Of a stretch of DNA of 64,000 bases, positions 25,525 to 33,873 are shown piece by piece. Made by a program: the position numbers and the translations under genes. Position 1 is the first letter of the stretch; the number at the start of each line of letters is the position of its first letter. A model generated the notes under the pieces. That model saw only the letters and a list, made by a program, of their open reading frames with translations. It had not been told where the DNA came from and did no database searches. Source of the stretch: Faecalibacterium gallinarum (GTDB lineage Bacteria; Bacillota; Clostridia; Oscillospirales; Ruminococcaceae); NCBI RefSeq assembly GCF_022180365.1, contig NZ_BQKV01000027.1:62001-126000 (forward strand), given 5' to 3'.

Positions 25525-27201
25525 TTAGAGCTGGACCGTCTCCTTGGCAGCAAAGCGGCGGCGGAGAACTCCCAGCACCACCAGCTCGATGACCACAGCG
25601 ATCACCAGCAGCAGCAGGGAGGCAAAGACGCCGCCCTTGCCGCCCAGAACGGCCTCGATGCCGCCGGCCAGGGCGTAGCAGACCGCCGAGACGGCAGCCA
25701 CGGTCATGGCGTAGGGCAGCTGGGTGGAGACATGGTTCACGTGGTTGCTGTGGGCGCCTGCCGAGGCCATGATGGTGGTATCCGAGATGGGGGAGCAGTG
25801 GTCACCGCAGACCGCGCCGGACAGGCAGGCTGCGATGGAGATCACCAGCATCTCGCCGGAGGGGAAGGCGTTGCAGACAATGGGCACCAGGATGGCGAAG
25901 GTACCCCAGGAAGTGCCGGTGGCGAAAGCCAGGAAGATGGCCACCACAAAGATGATGACCGGCAGCAGGTACTGAAGAACGCCGGCGTTGCCCTGGACCA
26001 GGTCGGCCACAAAGTACTTGGCGCCCAGCAGGCCGGTGACACCCGACAGGGTCCAGGCCATGGTCAGGATCAGGATGGGGGCCACCATCTCCTTAAAGCC
26101 TGCGGGGATGCAGGCGGTGAAGTCCTTAAAGCTGAGCACGTCCCGGGACAGGTAGAACACGAAGGTGAAGGCCAGGGCCACGCTGCTGCCCATGACCAGA
26201 CCCACCGAGGCGTCGCAGCCCGCAAAGGCGGTGATGAAGTCCACCCCGCTGAAGAAACCGCCGGTATAGACCATGCCCACCACGCAGGAAACGATCAGCA
26301 CCAGCACCGGGGCCAGCAGGTCGGCCACGCTGCCCCGGCCCGCCACCTCGTCGGCGGTATCGTCGCCATAGGGGCGGTCGGGGGTGGTGTAGAGGTCGCC
26401 CTTCCGGGCGGCGTTCCGCTCGTGGAGGGCCATGGGACCGTAGTCGGTGCCTGTCAGGGCCAGGAACACCAGCATGACCAGGGTCAGGATGGCGTAGTAG
26501 TTATAGGGAATGGTCCGCAGGAACATGGTGAAGCCGTTGATGTTCATCTCTTCGGGCACCGAGGAGGTGACAGCGGCGGCCCAGCTGGACACCGGCGCAA
26601 TGATGCAGACCGGCGCGGCGGTGGAGTCGATCAGGTAGGCCAGCTTTGCGCGGGAGATCCGCTGCCGGTCGGTGACCGGGCGCATGACCGAGCCCACAGT
26701 CAGGCAGTTGAAGTAGTCGTCCACAAAGATCAAAACGCCCAGCAGGACGGTGGCCAGCTGCGCCCCGGCCCGGGTCTTGATATGGGAGGACGCCCACCGG
26801 CCGAAAGCAGCGCTGCCGCCGGCCTTGTTCATCAGGGCCACCAGGATGCCCAGCATCACCAGAAAGACCAGGATGCCCACGTTCCAGGGGTCGGCGAGTT
26901 TGTAGATCATGCCGCCCTCGGTGTTAAAGAACATGGTGTTGATGGCCAGTTCCAGGTTACCGTTGGCGTAGAGCAGCGCACCGGTGGCAATGCCGATGAG
27001 CAGGGAGGTATAGACCTCCTTGGTGATGAGGGCCAGCAGAATGGCGATGACCGGCGGCAGCAGGGACAGCGGGGTGCTGTATACCGCGCAGGCATAGCTG
27101 GCGGGGTCCTCGATGGTTCCCGGGGTGACCGCTGTTCGCCAGATCAGCAGCGCCACGACGGCCAGAGCCGCCGCACCCCAGACAATACGTTTGGTTTTCA
27201 C
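25525..27201 (-). CDS. nhaC: Na+/H+ antiporter, NhaC family
   Basis: A 558-residue membrane protein with about a dozen hydrophobic helices. DDYFNCLTVGSVMRPVTDR, IDSTAAPVCIIAPVSSW and SGAVCGDHCSPISDTTIMAS are conserved NhaC-family segments with membrane-embedded Asp residues. It would exchange sodium for protons or an amino-acid/carboxylate counter-substrate; a few members transport such organic ions. Start is GTG with AAGAGGA six bases away. Single-gene unit. Confidence 0.9.
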   Translation of the reverse strand: MKTKRIVWGAAALAVVALLIWRTAVTPGTIEDPASYACAVYSTPLSLLPPVIAILLALITKEVYTSLLIGIATGALLYANGNLELAINTMFFNTEGGMIYKLADPWNVGILVFLVMLGILVALMNKAGGSAAFGRWASSHIKTRAGAQLATVLLGVLIFVDDYFNCLTVGSVMRPVTDRQRISRAKLAYLIDSTAAPVCIIAPVSSWAAAVTSSVPEEMNINGFTMFLRTIPYNYYAILTLVMLVFLALTGTDYGPMALHERNAARKGDLYTTPDRPYGDDTADEVAGRGSVADLLAPVLVLIVSCVVGMVYTGGFFSGVDFITAFAGCDASVGLVMGSSVALAFTFVFYLSRDVLSFKDFTACIPAGFKEMVAPILILTMAWTLSGVTGLLGAKYFVADLVQGNAGVLQYLLPVIIFVVAIFLAFATGTSWGTFAILVPIVCNAFPSGEMLVISIAACLSGAVCGDHCSPISDTTIMASAGAHSNHVNHVSTQLPYAMTVAAVSAVCYALAGGIEAVLGGKGGVFASLLLLVIAVVIELVVLGVLRRRFAAKETVQL

Positions 27202-27277
27202 AGTGATTCCTCTTTTCTTATTACTTTATATACTTTCCCGATTTTTCCCGCCCGGTTTTTGCCGCCGGCCCGGATGT

Positions 27278-27499
27278 ATGGCCCCCGCCCCGCCGGGGCA
27301 GACTATCCCCGACAAACCAGGAAGGGAGGGACCCGCCGCGCCGGACTACAAAGCGCTCTATTACGAGCTGTTCCGGGCCAGCGAACAGGCTGTGCGGCTG
27401 CTTCAGCAGGCCCAGGCCCGGGCCGAAGAAGCCTATTTGCAGGAAGAACCGCCCCTGCGGCTGGCGCCGGACAAACCGCCCGCCGACCAGGGGCCGTAA
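27278..27499 (+). CDS. Small hypothetical protein
   Basis: A possible 73-residue protein: a Pro/Gly-rich start, then an amphipathic helix with the pattern DYKALYYELFRASEQAVRLL and AQARAEEAYL, ending in a Pro-rich tail. The helix resembles small coiled-coil proteins seen in Clostridia and phages. It is the only rightward frame between nhaC and the thioesterase. The start is uncertain because no good ribosome-binding site precedes ATG 27278. No function can be given. Confidence 0.5.
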   Translation: MAPAPPGQTIPDKPGREGPAAPDYKALYYELFRASEQAVRLLQQAQARAEEAYLQEEPPLRLAPDKPPADQGP

Positions 27500-27503
27500 C
27501 GGC

Positions 27504-27893
27504 TCAGCCCTTTTTGGCCTGGGCCTTGGCCGCGAACTTTTCGTCGTTGACGATGAACCGCTCGTGGACGCCGCCGCCCACCGGGCCCTTCTCGTCCCGC
27601 AGGGTCACCGCAAAGACCAGTTTGCGCCCCTCGACGGCGGTCAGCTCGCTCTCACAGGTGACGGTCATCCCCACCGGGGTGGGGGCGGTGTGATCCAGCT
27701 CCAGCCGGGTGCCCACCGTGCCGCAGCCCTCTTCCAGGGCCGGGGCCACGCTCTGCCAGCAGGTCTTTTCGGCCAGAGCCACCAGCGCCGGGGTGGCAAA
27801 AACCTCCAGGGTGCCGCTGCCCAGGGCCCGGGCGGTGTTCTCGGGGGTCACCGCCTGGGACGCCTTGCCGCGGATGCCAGCTTCCAACTTCAT
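27504..27893 (-). CDS. FlK-like hot-dog thioesterase
   Basis: A 129-residue acyl-CoA thioesterase of the fluoroacetyl-CoA thioesterase (FlK) family. The FlK catalytic triad Thr-Glu-His with spacing +8 and +26 is matched exactly by T34 (FATPAL), E42 (ALAEKT) and H68 (LDHTAPTP). True fluoroacetate resistance is unlikely here; relatives in anaerobes hydrolyse small acyl-CoA esters. ATG 27893 has a strong AAAGGAGGAG site; the frame further upstream is not coding. Confidence 0.85.
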   Translation of the reverse strand: MKLEAGIRGKASQAVTPENTARALGSGTLEVFATPALVALAEKTCWQSVAPALEEGCGTVGTRLELDHTAPTPVGMTVTCESELTAVEGRKLVFAVTLRDEKGPVGGGVHERFIVNDEKFAAKAQAKKG

Positions 27894-28071
27894 TCCAACT
27901 CCTCCTTTTTTCACAGAGTGTTCCCCGCCCGGGGAACAGACGTCCTTAGCATACCACATTTTTCGTCAGGATGCACCCTTTTGGACAGTTTTTTCTGGCG
28001 AAAATCCCCGCCGCCGGGGCGCAGAAAGCGCATCCCGGCGTTTTTTTATTCCTTTTAGACCAAAAACCCCC

Positions 28072-28121
28072 TTGACTCTGGGCGTCAGCGTGCTATAATG
28101 AACACATGAACAAATGCTCAT
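28072..28121 (+). promoter_or_regulatory. Promoter and ArsR-type operator of the metal-efflux operon
   Basis: TTGACT (28072-28077) and TATAAT (28094-28099), 16-base spacer. The imperfect palindrome ATGAACAAATGCTCAT (28106-28121) over the start of transcription matches the ATGAnCA...TGnTCAT form of SmtB/CzrA/CadC operators. Confidence 0.8.
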
Positions 28122-28152
28122 ATATAAAACCAAAATGAAGGGAGTTTAGCCT

Positions 28153-28479
28153 ATGGCCCAGACGAATGAAATCCCCGCGTCTCTGCCCGACTCGCTGCCC
28201 CCCGACGAGCTGCTCTACGACCTGGCAGATCTGTTCCGGGTCTTCGGCGACTCCACCCGAATCAAGATCCTCTACGCCCTCCACGACAGCGAACGCTGCG
28301 TCCAGGACATCGCCGAGGCGGTGTCCCTGAGCCAGTCGGCGGTGAGCCACCAGCTGCGGGTCCTGCGGGACTCCAAGCTGGTGCGGTTCCGCCGGGAGGG
28401 CAAGACCGTCTATTATGCCCTGGACGACGACCATGTGCGGACCATCCTCTCGGTGGGGATGGAGCACCTGGAAGAATAA
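28153..28479 (+). CDS. ArsR/SmtB-family metal-sensing repressor (CzrA-like)
   Basis: A 108-residue winged-helix repressor. DNA helix SQSAVSHQLRVLRDSKLV and wing RREGKTVYYAL. The C-terminal alpha-5 helix carries D92, H94, H105 and E108, the spacing of the CzrA-type Zn/Co site (D-x-H-x10-H-x2-H/E), with Glu replacing the last His. It probably represses its own operon until zinc, cadmium or a related ion binds. The N-terminal Cys site of CadC is absent. Confidence 0.9.
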   Translation: MAQTNEIPASLPDSLPPDELLYDLADLFRVFGDSTRIKILYALHDSERCVQDIAEAVSLSQSAVSHQLRVLRDSKLVRFRREGKTVYYALDDDHVRTILSVGMEHLEE

Positions 28480-28527
28480 CCCGACTCAATAACCCGCCCC
28501 GCGGGAGAAAGAAAGGAATCTATACTT

Positions 28528-28749
28528 ATGAAAAAGACCTATAAGATCGAAGTGGACTGCGCCAACTGCGCCGCCAAGATGGAGCACGCCGCCAACGCCG
28601 TGGAGGGGGTGGCCAAAGCCACCGTCAGCTTTATGACCCAGAAAATGAGCGTGGAATTCGCCGAGGGCGCCGAGCCGGGCCCCACCATGCAGAAGGTTCT
28701 GGCCGCCTGCAAGAAGGTGGAGGACGACTGCGAAATCTACGGCGTCTGA
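28528..28749 (+). CDS. Free-standing heavy-metal-associated (HMA) domain protein
   Basis: A 73-residue ferredoxin-like metal-binding protein with the CxxC motif at C11/C14 (VDCANCAAKME). It likely hands metal to the ATPase encoded next, which lacks an N-terminal HMA domain of its own. Two further Cys occur near the C-terminus (AACKKVEDDC). Ribosome-binding site AAAGGAA. Confidence 0.9.
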   Translation: MKKTYKIEVDCANCAAKMEHAANAVEGVAKATVSFMTQKMSVEFAEGAEPGPTMQKVLAACKKVEDDCEIYGV

Positions 28750-28759
28750 GCCGAAAGAA

Positions 28760-28939
28760 CTTTCCACAGAAAACGCGGGGAAAAGCCCCGGTTTTCAACG
28801 TTTTCCACATGGTTTTCCACTTTTCTTGGGGAAAACCCAAAAAACAACGCAGAAAAGCCGGTTTTGGATCGAAGTTTTTGTGAAAAAACCGGCCTTTTTG
28901 TGGAATGCCGCCGGGCCCCGGCCCCTTCCTTGTGGAAAA
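28760..28939. repeat. Cluster of five TTTTCCACA-like 9-mers in the HMA-ATPase gap
   Basis: The 227-base gap holds CTTTCCACA (28760), TTTTCCACA (28801), TTTTCCACT (28813), and on the minus strand CATTCCACA (28899-28907) and TTTTCCACA (28931-28939). Two are exact matches to TTWTNCACA, a relaxed DnaA-box consensus; the rest differ by one or two bases. Meaning unknown. Confidence 0.5.
28855..28899 (+). terminator. Intrinsic terminator/attenuator before the P-type ATPase gene
   Basis: GCCGGTTTT (28857-28865) and AAAACCGGC (28885-28893) followed by CTTTTTG. It lies between the HMA gene and the ATPase gene, so only part of the transcripts may reach the ATPase. A weaker hairpin (28769-28796) precedes it. 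Confidence 0.7.
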
Positions 28940-28976
28940 CGCCCCATTCCGGCCCGCTTAAAGGAGGTTGCTTTTT

Positions 28977-30872
28977 ATGACCAAGAAGCAAAAGCGTGCG
29001 CTCTACCAGATTCTGGCGGCGCTGGCCCTGCTGGTGGTGATCGCGCTGGCGCCGCTGCCCCTGCCCGATTTTCTGCTCTACTTGGTGCCCTACCTGGTGG
29101 TGGGCTGGGACGTGCTGCGCAAAGCTCTGAAAGGGATCAAGAACCGCCAGCCCTTTGACGAGTGCTTTTTGATGGCGGTGGCCACCGTGGGAGCCTTCGC
29201 CCTGGGGGAGTACGCCGAGGGCTGCGCCGTCATGCTCTTTTACCAGATCGGCGAGCTGTTCCAGAGCGTGGCCGTGGGCCGCAGCCGGAAGAGCATCGCC
29301 GCTTTGATGGACATCCGCCCCGACTCCGCCAACCTGGAAAATCCCGACGGCAGCTTTGAGGCCGTGGACCCCGACGAGGTGGAAGTGGGCTCGGTGATTG
29401 TGATCCAGCCCGGCGAGCGGGTACCCATCGACGGGGTGGTGATCGAGGGCAGCTCGGCCCTGGACACTGCCGCCCTGACCGGCGAGAGCCTGCCCCGGGA
29501 CGTGGGCCCCGGGGCCGAGGTGGTGAGCGGCTGCGTCAACCTGACCGGCCTGCTCCGAGTTAAAACCAGCCGGGAGTTCGGGGAGTCCACCGTCTCCAAG
29601 ATTCTGGACCTGGTGGAAAATTCCAGCATGAAAAAGGCCCGGGCCGAGAACTTTATCACCCGGTTCGCCCGGGTATACACCCCCGCGGTCTGCTACGGCG
29701 CATTGGCCCTGGCTGTGGTGCCGCCCCTGGTGCTGACCCTGCTGGGCCAGCCCGCCGCCTTTGGGGACTGGGTCTACCGGGCCCTGACCTTCCTGGTCAT
29801 TTCCTGCCCCTGCGCCCTGGTCATCTCCATCCCCCTGAGCTTCTTCGGCGGGATCGGCGGGGCCAGCCGCTGCGGCATCCTGGTCAAGGGCTCCACCTAT
29901 CTGGAAGAGCTCTCCCGCACCGGCATCGTAGTCTTTGATAAGACCGGCACCCTGACCCGGGGCGTCTTTGAGGTGGCTGAAATCCACCCCGCCGAAGGGG
30001 TCAACCCCGACACTCTGGTGGAGGCCGCCGCCCTGGCCGAGAGCTATTCCAATCACCCCATCGCCCAGAGCCTCCGCCGGGCCTGCAAGGCCCCCCTGGA
30101 CCCCGCCCGTGTCTCGAACGTAGAGGAGCGGGGCGGCTACGGCATCACCGCCCAGGTGGACGGCCGAACCGTGGCGGTGGGCAACGCCCGCCTGATGGAG
30201 TCCCTGGGGCTGACCCTGCCGAAGTCTGATTCCGCCGTCGGCACGGTGGTCCATGTGGCCCTGGAGGGCCGCTACGCCGGCAGTCTCGCCATCCGGGACA
30301 CCTTAAAACCCACCAGCGCCAAGGCCATTGCCTCCCTGCGGAAAGCAGGGGTCCGCAAGACCGTCATGCTCACCGGCGACAACGAGGCCACCGCCCGGGC
30401 CGTAGCCGGGGAGCTGGGGATCAGTGAATACCACGCCGGGCTGCTGCCGGGGGACAAGGTGGACCAGATTGAGACTCTGCTGGCCCAGAAATCCCCCAAG
30501 GAGCGGCTGGCCTTCGTGGGGGACGGCATCAACGACGCGCCGGTCCTCTCCCGGGCGGACCTGGGCATCGCCATGGGGGCCCTGGGTTCGGACGCGGCCA
30601 TCGAGGCCGCCGACATCGTCCTGATGGACGATGACCCGGCCCGGATCGCCCTGGCCATTCAGATCTCCCGCCGGACCTGCTCCATCGTCTACCAGAACAT
30701 TGTCTTTGCCCTGGGAGTCAAGGCCCTCTGCCTGATTCTGGGCGCTCTGGGCCTGGCTGGGATGTGGCTGGCCATCTTCGCCGACGTGGGCGTGATGGTT
30801 CTGGCCGTCCTCAACGCCACCCGGGCCCTCTATACCGCCGACCTGGTGCGGAAAGCCGGGAAAAATCCGTAA
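28977..30872 (+). CDS. P1B-type heavy-metal-exporting ATPase (Zn/Cd/Pb type)
   Basis: A 631-residue membrane ATPase that expels divalent metal ions. Actuator motif TGES (168-171), membrane metal site CPC (277-279), phosphorylated Asp in DKTGT (D321), the HP motif SNHPIAQ, nucleotide site TGDN and hinge GDGINDAP are intact. CPC plus a Zn/Cd-type regulator points to ZntA/CadA function rather than copper. No N-terminal HMA domain; that function is in the separate upstream protein. ATG 28977 has AAGGAGG nine bases before it. Confidence 0.93.
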   Translation: MTKKQKRALYQILAALALLVVIALAPLPLPDFLLYLVPYLVVGWDVLRKALKGIKNRQPFDECFLMAVATVGAFALGEYAEGCAVMLFYQIGELFQSVAVGRSRKSIAALMDIRPDSANLENPDGSFEAVDPDEVEVGSVIVIQPGERVPIDGVVIEGSSALDTAALTGESLPRDVGPGAEVVSGCVNLTGLLRVKTSREFGESTVSKILDLVENSSMKKARAENFITRFARVYTPAVCYGALALAVVPPLVLTLLGQPAAFGDWVYRALTFLVISCPCALVISIPLSFFGGIGGASRCGILVKGSTYLEELSRTGIVVFDKTGTLTRGVFEVAEIHPAEGVNPDTLVEAAALAESYSNHPIAQSLRRACKAPLDPARVSNVEERGGYGITAQVDGRTVAVGNARLMESLGLTLPKSDSAVGTVVHVALEGRYAGSLAIRDTLKPTSAKAIASLRKAGVRKTVMLTGDNEATARAVAGELGISEYHAGLLPGDKVDQIETLLAQKSPKERLAFVGDGINDAPVLSRADLGIAMGALGSDAAIEAADIVLMDDDPARIALAIQISRRTCSIVYQNIVFALGVKALCLILGALGLAGMWLAIFADVGVMVLAVLNATRALYTADLVRKAGKNP

Positions 30873-30878
30873 AGAAAA

Positions 30879-30906
30879 CAAGGCGGGCCTAAACGGCCCG
30901 CCTTGT
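30879..30906. terminator. Bidirectional intrinsic terminator
   Basis: ACAAGGCGGGCC TAAAC GGCCCGCCTTGT, perfect 12-base arms between convergent genes. Confidence 0.8.
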
Positions 30907-30911
30907 TCGCG

Positions 30912-31919
30912 TCAATGATAAAAGGTGTCGAAGTTGATCTGGCGGTAGAACCGCTGGGCCAGCTGGTCGAAGCTCTCGCAGTTCTGAGCCAGCAGCCACA
31001 TGATCTTGGTGACCACCGCCTCGATGGTCATGTCGTGGGCTTCCAGGAAGCGGAACCGGTTTTTCACCCGCTTGCCCACCTCGTAGATGCCCACGTCGCT
31101 GCCCTCGTAGGTCACCTGGGTGGTGAGGATCAGCACCTTGTGGGTCTGGTCGTACTCGCCCAGCCCCTCGGCGAAGGCATCCATCAGGGTCTGGGGGATG
31201 CCCCCCACCCCGAAGCTCTCCACGATGACGCAGTTGTAGAGCCGGAAGATCTCGGGCAGAAGCTCCGGGGCCAGGCCCGGGGTCAGCTTGAGCAGAAAGA
31301 CCCGGTTGTCCAGTGCCCGGCCGAACTCCACCGGCCCGGTGGGCCAGGGGGAGGGAACATACCGCACCAGCCGGTCCCCCTGAACCAGGGCCAGGGTGGG
31401 GAAGTTCACCGAGGCAAAGGCGTCGTAACTGATGGTCTTGTTTTTCTTGGCCCGGGTGCCCGCGATGACCTGGCCCCCGAAGACCACCATCACCCCCCGG
31501 CTGCCCGGATCCAGGGCACAGATGACACTGTCCCGCAGGTTCTTTTTGGCGTCGGTGATCTCGTTGGAAATGGGCTGCTGGGCGCCGGTGAGGATGATGG
31601 GCTTGTCGGCGTTCTGAACCAGATAAGACAGGGCCGCCGCCGTATAGGCCAGGGTATCGGTGCCGTGGCAGACGATGAACCCGTCGTAAAGGGCGTAGTT
31701 TTCCTGGATGGCCCGGGCCAGCATCAGCCAGTGCTCGGGGCCCATGTCGGTGCTGTCGATGCTGCACAACGCCAGGGTCTGGGGCTCGCACAACTGTTCC
31801 AGCTCGGGCAGATGGGCCAGCAGCTCCTCGCTGGAAAGGACGGGTTTCAGCCCCTGGTCGGTGCGGACGCTGGCAATGGTGCCCCCCGTGGTAATAAATA
31901 ACAGCTTCTGTTTTGGCAT
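30912..31919 (-). CDS. L-asparaginase, type I
   Basis: A 335-residue cytoplasmic amidohydrolase converting asparagine to aspartate and ammonia. The nucleophile Thr is in ITTGGTIAS (T14) and the second site in VCHGTDTLAYTA; ILTGAQQPI is also conserved. The frame opens nine codons earlier at a GTG, but ATG 31919 has GGGGGAA upstream and gives the usual start. Alone in its transcription unit. Confidence 0.93.
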   Translation of the reverse strand: MPKQKLLFITTGGTIASVRTDQGLKPVLSSEELLAHLPELEQLCEPQTLALCSIDSTDMGPEHWLMLARAIQENYALYDGFIVCHGTDTLAYTAAALSYLVQNADKPIILTGAQQPISNEITDAKKNLRDSVICALDPGSRGVMVVFGGQVIAGTRAKKNKTISYDAFASVNFPTLALVQGDRLVRYVPSPWPTGPVEFGRALDNRVFLLKLTPGLAPELLPEIFRLYNCVIVESFGVGGIPQTLMDAFAEGLGEYDQTHKVLILTTQVTYEGSDVGIYEVGKRVKNRFRFLEAHDMTIEAVVTKIMWLLAQNCESFDQLAQRFYRQINFDTFYH

Positions 31920-31992
31920 ACAGTTTCCCCCAAATTCTTTTTCCACCCCACCAGTATACCATCTTTTGCGCCGGTTTGGTCCTTAAAGAATG

Positions 31993-32010
31993 AAATTTCC
32001 CGGGAAATTT
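31993..32010. repeat. 18-base perfect palindrome between asparaginase and trxB
   Basis: AAATTTCCCGGGAAATTT lies in the 280-base divergent gap. It could be an operator for either gene. An extended -10-like TGTGGCATACT for the trxB side is at 32122-32132. Confidence 0.5.
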
Positions 32011-32199
32011 TGGCGGCGGGAGTTCCCGGCTTGCATTTTGGGGCGGGATGCGGTATGTTTGGGCTGGATTTTGTCCCGCCGGGCGGTTTTTGTAAGCAAG
32101 TCACAGAAAACCCACCCCGGCTGTGGCATACTGAAACCAGAAAAACTATTTTAGAGAATACCAGGCGGCGGCTCCGGGCCGCCGGTCAGGAGGATGCAT

Positions 32200-33072
32200 A
32201 TGTCGAATGTTGTGATTGTTGGCTCCGGCCCCGCCGGTGTCTCGGCCGCGCTCTACACCGCCCGCGCCGGGATCGACACCACCGTTTTGTCCCGGGGTTC
32301 GGGCGCGCTGGCCCGGGCCGAGGGCATCCAGAACTATTATGGCTTCGCCGAGGCCATCCCCGGCGCCGAGCTGGAGCGCCAGGGCATCGAGGGCGCCAAG
32401 GCAGTGGGGGTAAAGTTTGTGGAGACCGAGGCCGTGGGCCTGACCTTCACCGACAAGCTGACGGTGGAGACCCTGGCCGGGGACTACTCCGCCGACGCGG
32501 TGATCCTGGCCACCGGCGTTTCCCGCGCCGCCCCGCCCCTGCCCGGGCTGAAAAACCTGGAAGGCCACGGCGTGAGCTATTGCGCCACCTGCGACGCATT
32601 CTTCTACCGCGGGCGGGACGTGGCTGTCCTGGGCAGCGGGGAATACGCCCTGCATGAGGTCACGGCCCTGCTGCCGGTGGCCAAGAGCGTCACCCTGCTG
32701 ACCGGGGGCGCCCCTTTGACCGCCCAGTTCCCCCTGGAAGTGGCGGTCCGGACTGAGAAGATCGAGGCCATCCTGGGCGAAGATGCCGTCACCGGCGTTC
32801 AGCTGGCGGGGGGCGAGGTAGTCCCCGTGGCGGGGGTCTTTGTGGCTCTGGGGGTAGCGGGCAGCACCGCCCTGGCCCGGAAGATGGGCGCCGAGGTGGA
32901 CGGCAACCGGATCGTCGTGGGCCCCGACATGATGACCAGCATCCCCGGCCTGTACGCGGCGGGGGACTGCACCGGCGGCCTGCTCCAGGTGGCCAAGGCC
33001 GTCTACGAGGGGGCCATGGCCGGCTCGGAGGCCGCCAAGGCTCTGCGGAAGGGTGGTTTCTATGGCGGGTAA
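32200..33072 (+). CDS. Thioredoxin reductase-like FAD/NAD(P)-dependent oxidoreductase
   Basis: A 290-residue flavoprotein with FAD loop VIVGSGPAGVSAAL (residues 5-18), the redox pair C128-x2-C131 (SYCATCDAFF), NADPH region VAVLGSGEYALHE and the C-terminal FAD motif GLYAAGDCTGG. It would reduce thioredoxin or a similar partner. It is slightly shorter than typical TrxB (about 305-315). AGGAGG places the start at ATG 32200. It overlaps the next regulator gene by 11 bases. Confidence 0.9.
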   Translation: MSNVVIVGSGPAGVSAALYTARAGIDTTVLSRGSGALARAEGIQNYYGFAEAIPGAELERQGIEGAKAVGVKFVETEAVGLTFTDKLTVETLAGDYSADAVILATGVSRAAPPLPGLKNLEGHGVSYCATCDAFFYRGRDVAVLGSGEYALHEVTALLPVAKSVTLLTGGAPLTAQFPLEVAVRTEKIEAILGEDAVTGVQLAGGEVVPVAGVFVALGVAGSTALARKMGAEVDGNRIVVGPDMMTSIPGLYAAGDCTGGLLQVAKAVYEGAMAGSEAAKALRKGGFYGG

Positions 33073-33781
33073 GATGCCAAACGAAGAAATCAGCCGAAAA
33101 TGTCTGGCCTGCGGCTTCCCCTTCTGGAACGAGCTGACCCCCGAACAGCAGGAATCCCTCTGCCGGAGCACCCGGCCGGTGCGGTACGAAAAAGGGGAAC
33201 ACGTCCACAGCCCCACCGAAAACTGTGTGGGAATTCTGCTGGTCCGCTCGGGCCAGCTGCGGGCCTATATCCTCTCGGAGGACGGCCGGGATGTGACCCT
33301 CTACCGGCTGTTTGCGGGGGAGGTCTGCATCCTGTCGGCCTCCTGCGTGCTGGACGCGGTGACCTTCGACGTCCACATCGACGCCGAAGAGCCGGTGGAT
33401 GCCTACTGCATCGGGGCCGGCGTGTTCCGCAATCTGATGCAGCAGAACGTCTACGTCCGGTGCTTCGCCTACCAGACCATCACCGAGCGGTTCTCGGACA
33501 CCATGTGGGCCATGCAGCAGATCCTCTTTATGAGCGCCGACCGTCGGCTGGCCATCTTCCTCACCGACGAACTGGCCAAGACCGGCTCCAACGAACTCCA
33601 CATGACCCACGACCAGATCGCCCGGTACATGGGCAGCGCCCGGGAGGTGGTGAGCCGGTTGCTGAAATATTTCGCCCAGGAGGGGCTGGTCACCCTCTGG
33701 CGGGGCGGGCTCACCGTCCTGGACAAACCCCGGCTCCAAAAGCTGGCCCGGGAGGGCCGGGCCGGAAAAGACCGCGGCTGA
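33062..33781 (+). CDS. Crp/Fnr-family transcriptional regulator
   Basis: A 239-residue regulator with an N-terminal cyclic-nucleotide-fold sensor domain (about 20-150; SEDGRDVTLYRLFAGEVC) and C-terminal HTH (MTHDQIARYMGSAREVVSRLLKYFAQEG). A CxxC pair (C14, C17; RKCLACGFPFW) starts the protein, and further Cys residues are scattered in the sensor domain. Overlap with the thioredoxin reductase gene suggests a redox-linked regulator. Starts at 33062 or 33074 are both possible. Confidence 0.88.
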   Translation: MAGKMPNEEISRKCLACGFPFWNELTPEQQESLCRSTRPVRYEKGEHVHSPTENCVGILLVRSGQLRAYILSEDGRDVTLYRLFAGEVCILSASCVLDAVTFDVHIDAEEPVDAYCIGAGVFRNLMQQNVYVRCFAYQTITERFSDTMWAMQQILFMSADRRLAIFLTDELAKTGSNELHMTHDQIARYMGSAREVVSRLLKYFAQEGLVTLWRGGLTVLDKPRLQKLAREGRAGKDRG

Positions 33782-33791
33782 CCAAAAACCA

Positions 33792-33830
33792 AAGGAGCGC
33801 CCAGGCCATCCGGCCCGGGCGCTCCTTTTT
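33792..33830 (+). terminator. Intrinsic terminator
   Basis: GGAGCGCCC ... GGGCGCTCC followed by TTTTT. Confidence 0.85.
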
Positions 33831-33873
33831 GGCGCTCAAAGTTTGATAACAGAAAGGGGATAAAAAAGAGGGT

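Noticed and set aside
28153-28479. ArsR protein as an arsenic or CadC-type cysteine sensor
   Set aside because: It lacks the alpha-3 Cys pairs; its C-terminal D/H/H/E set fits the zinc/cobalt-type alpha-5 site.
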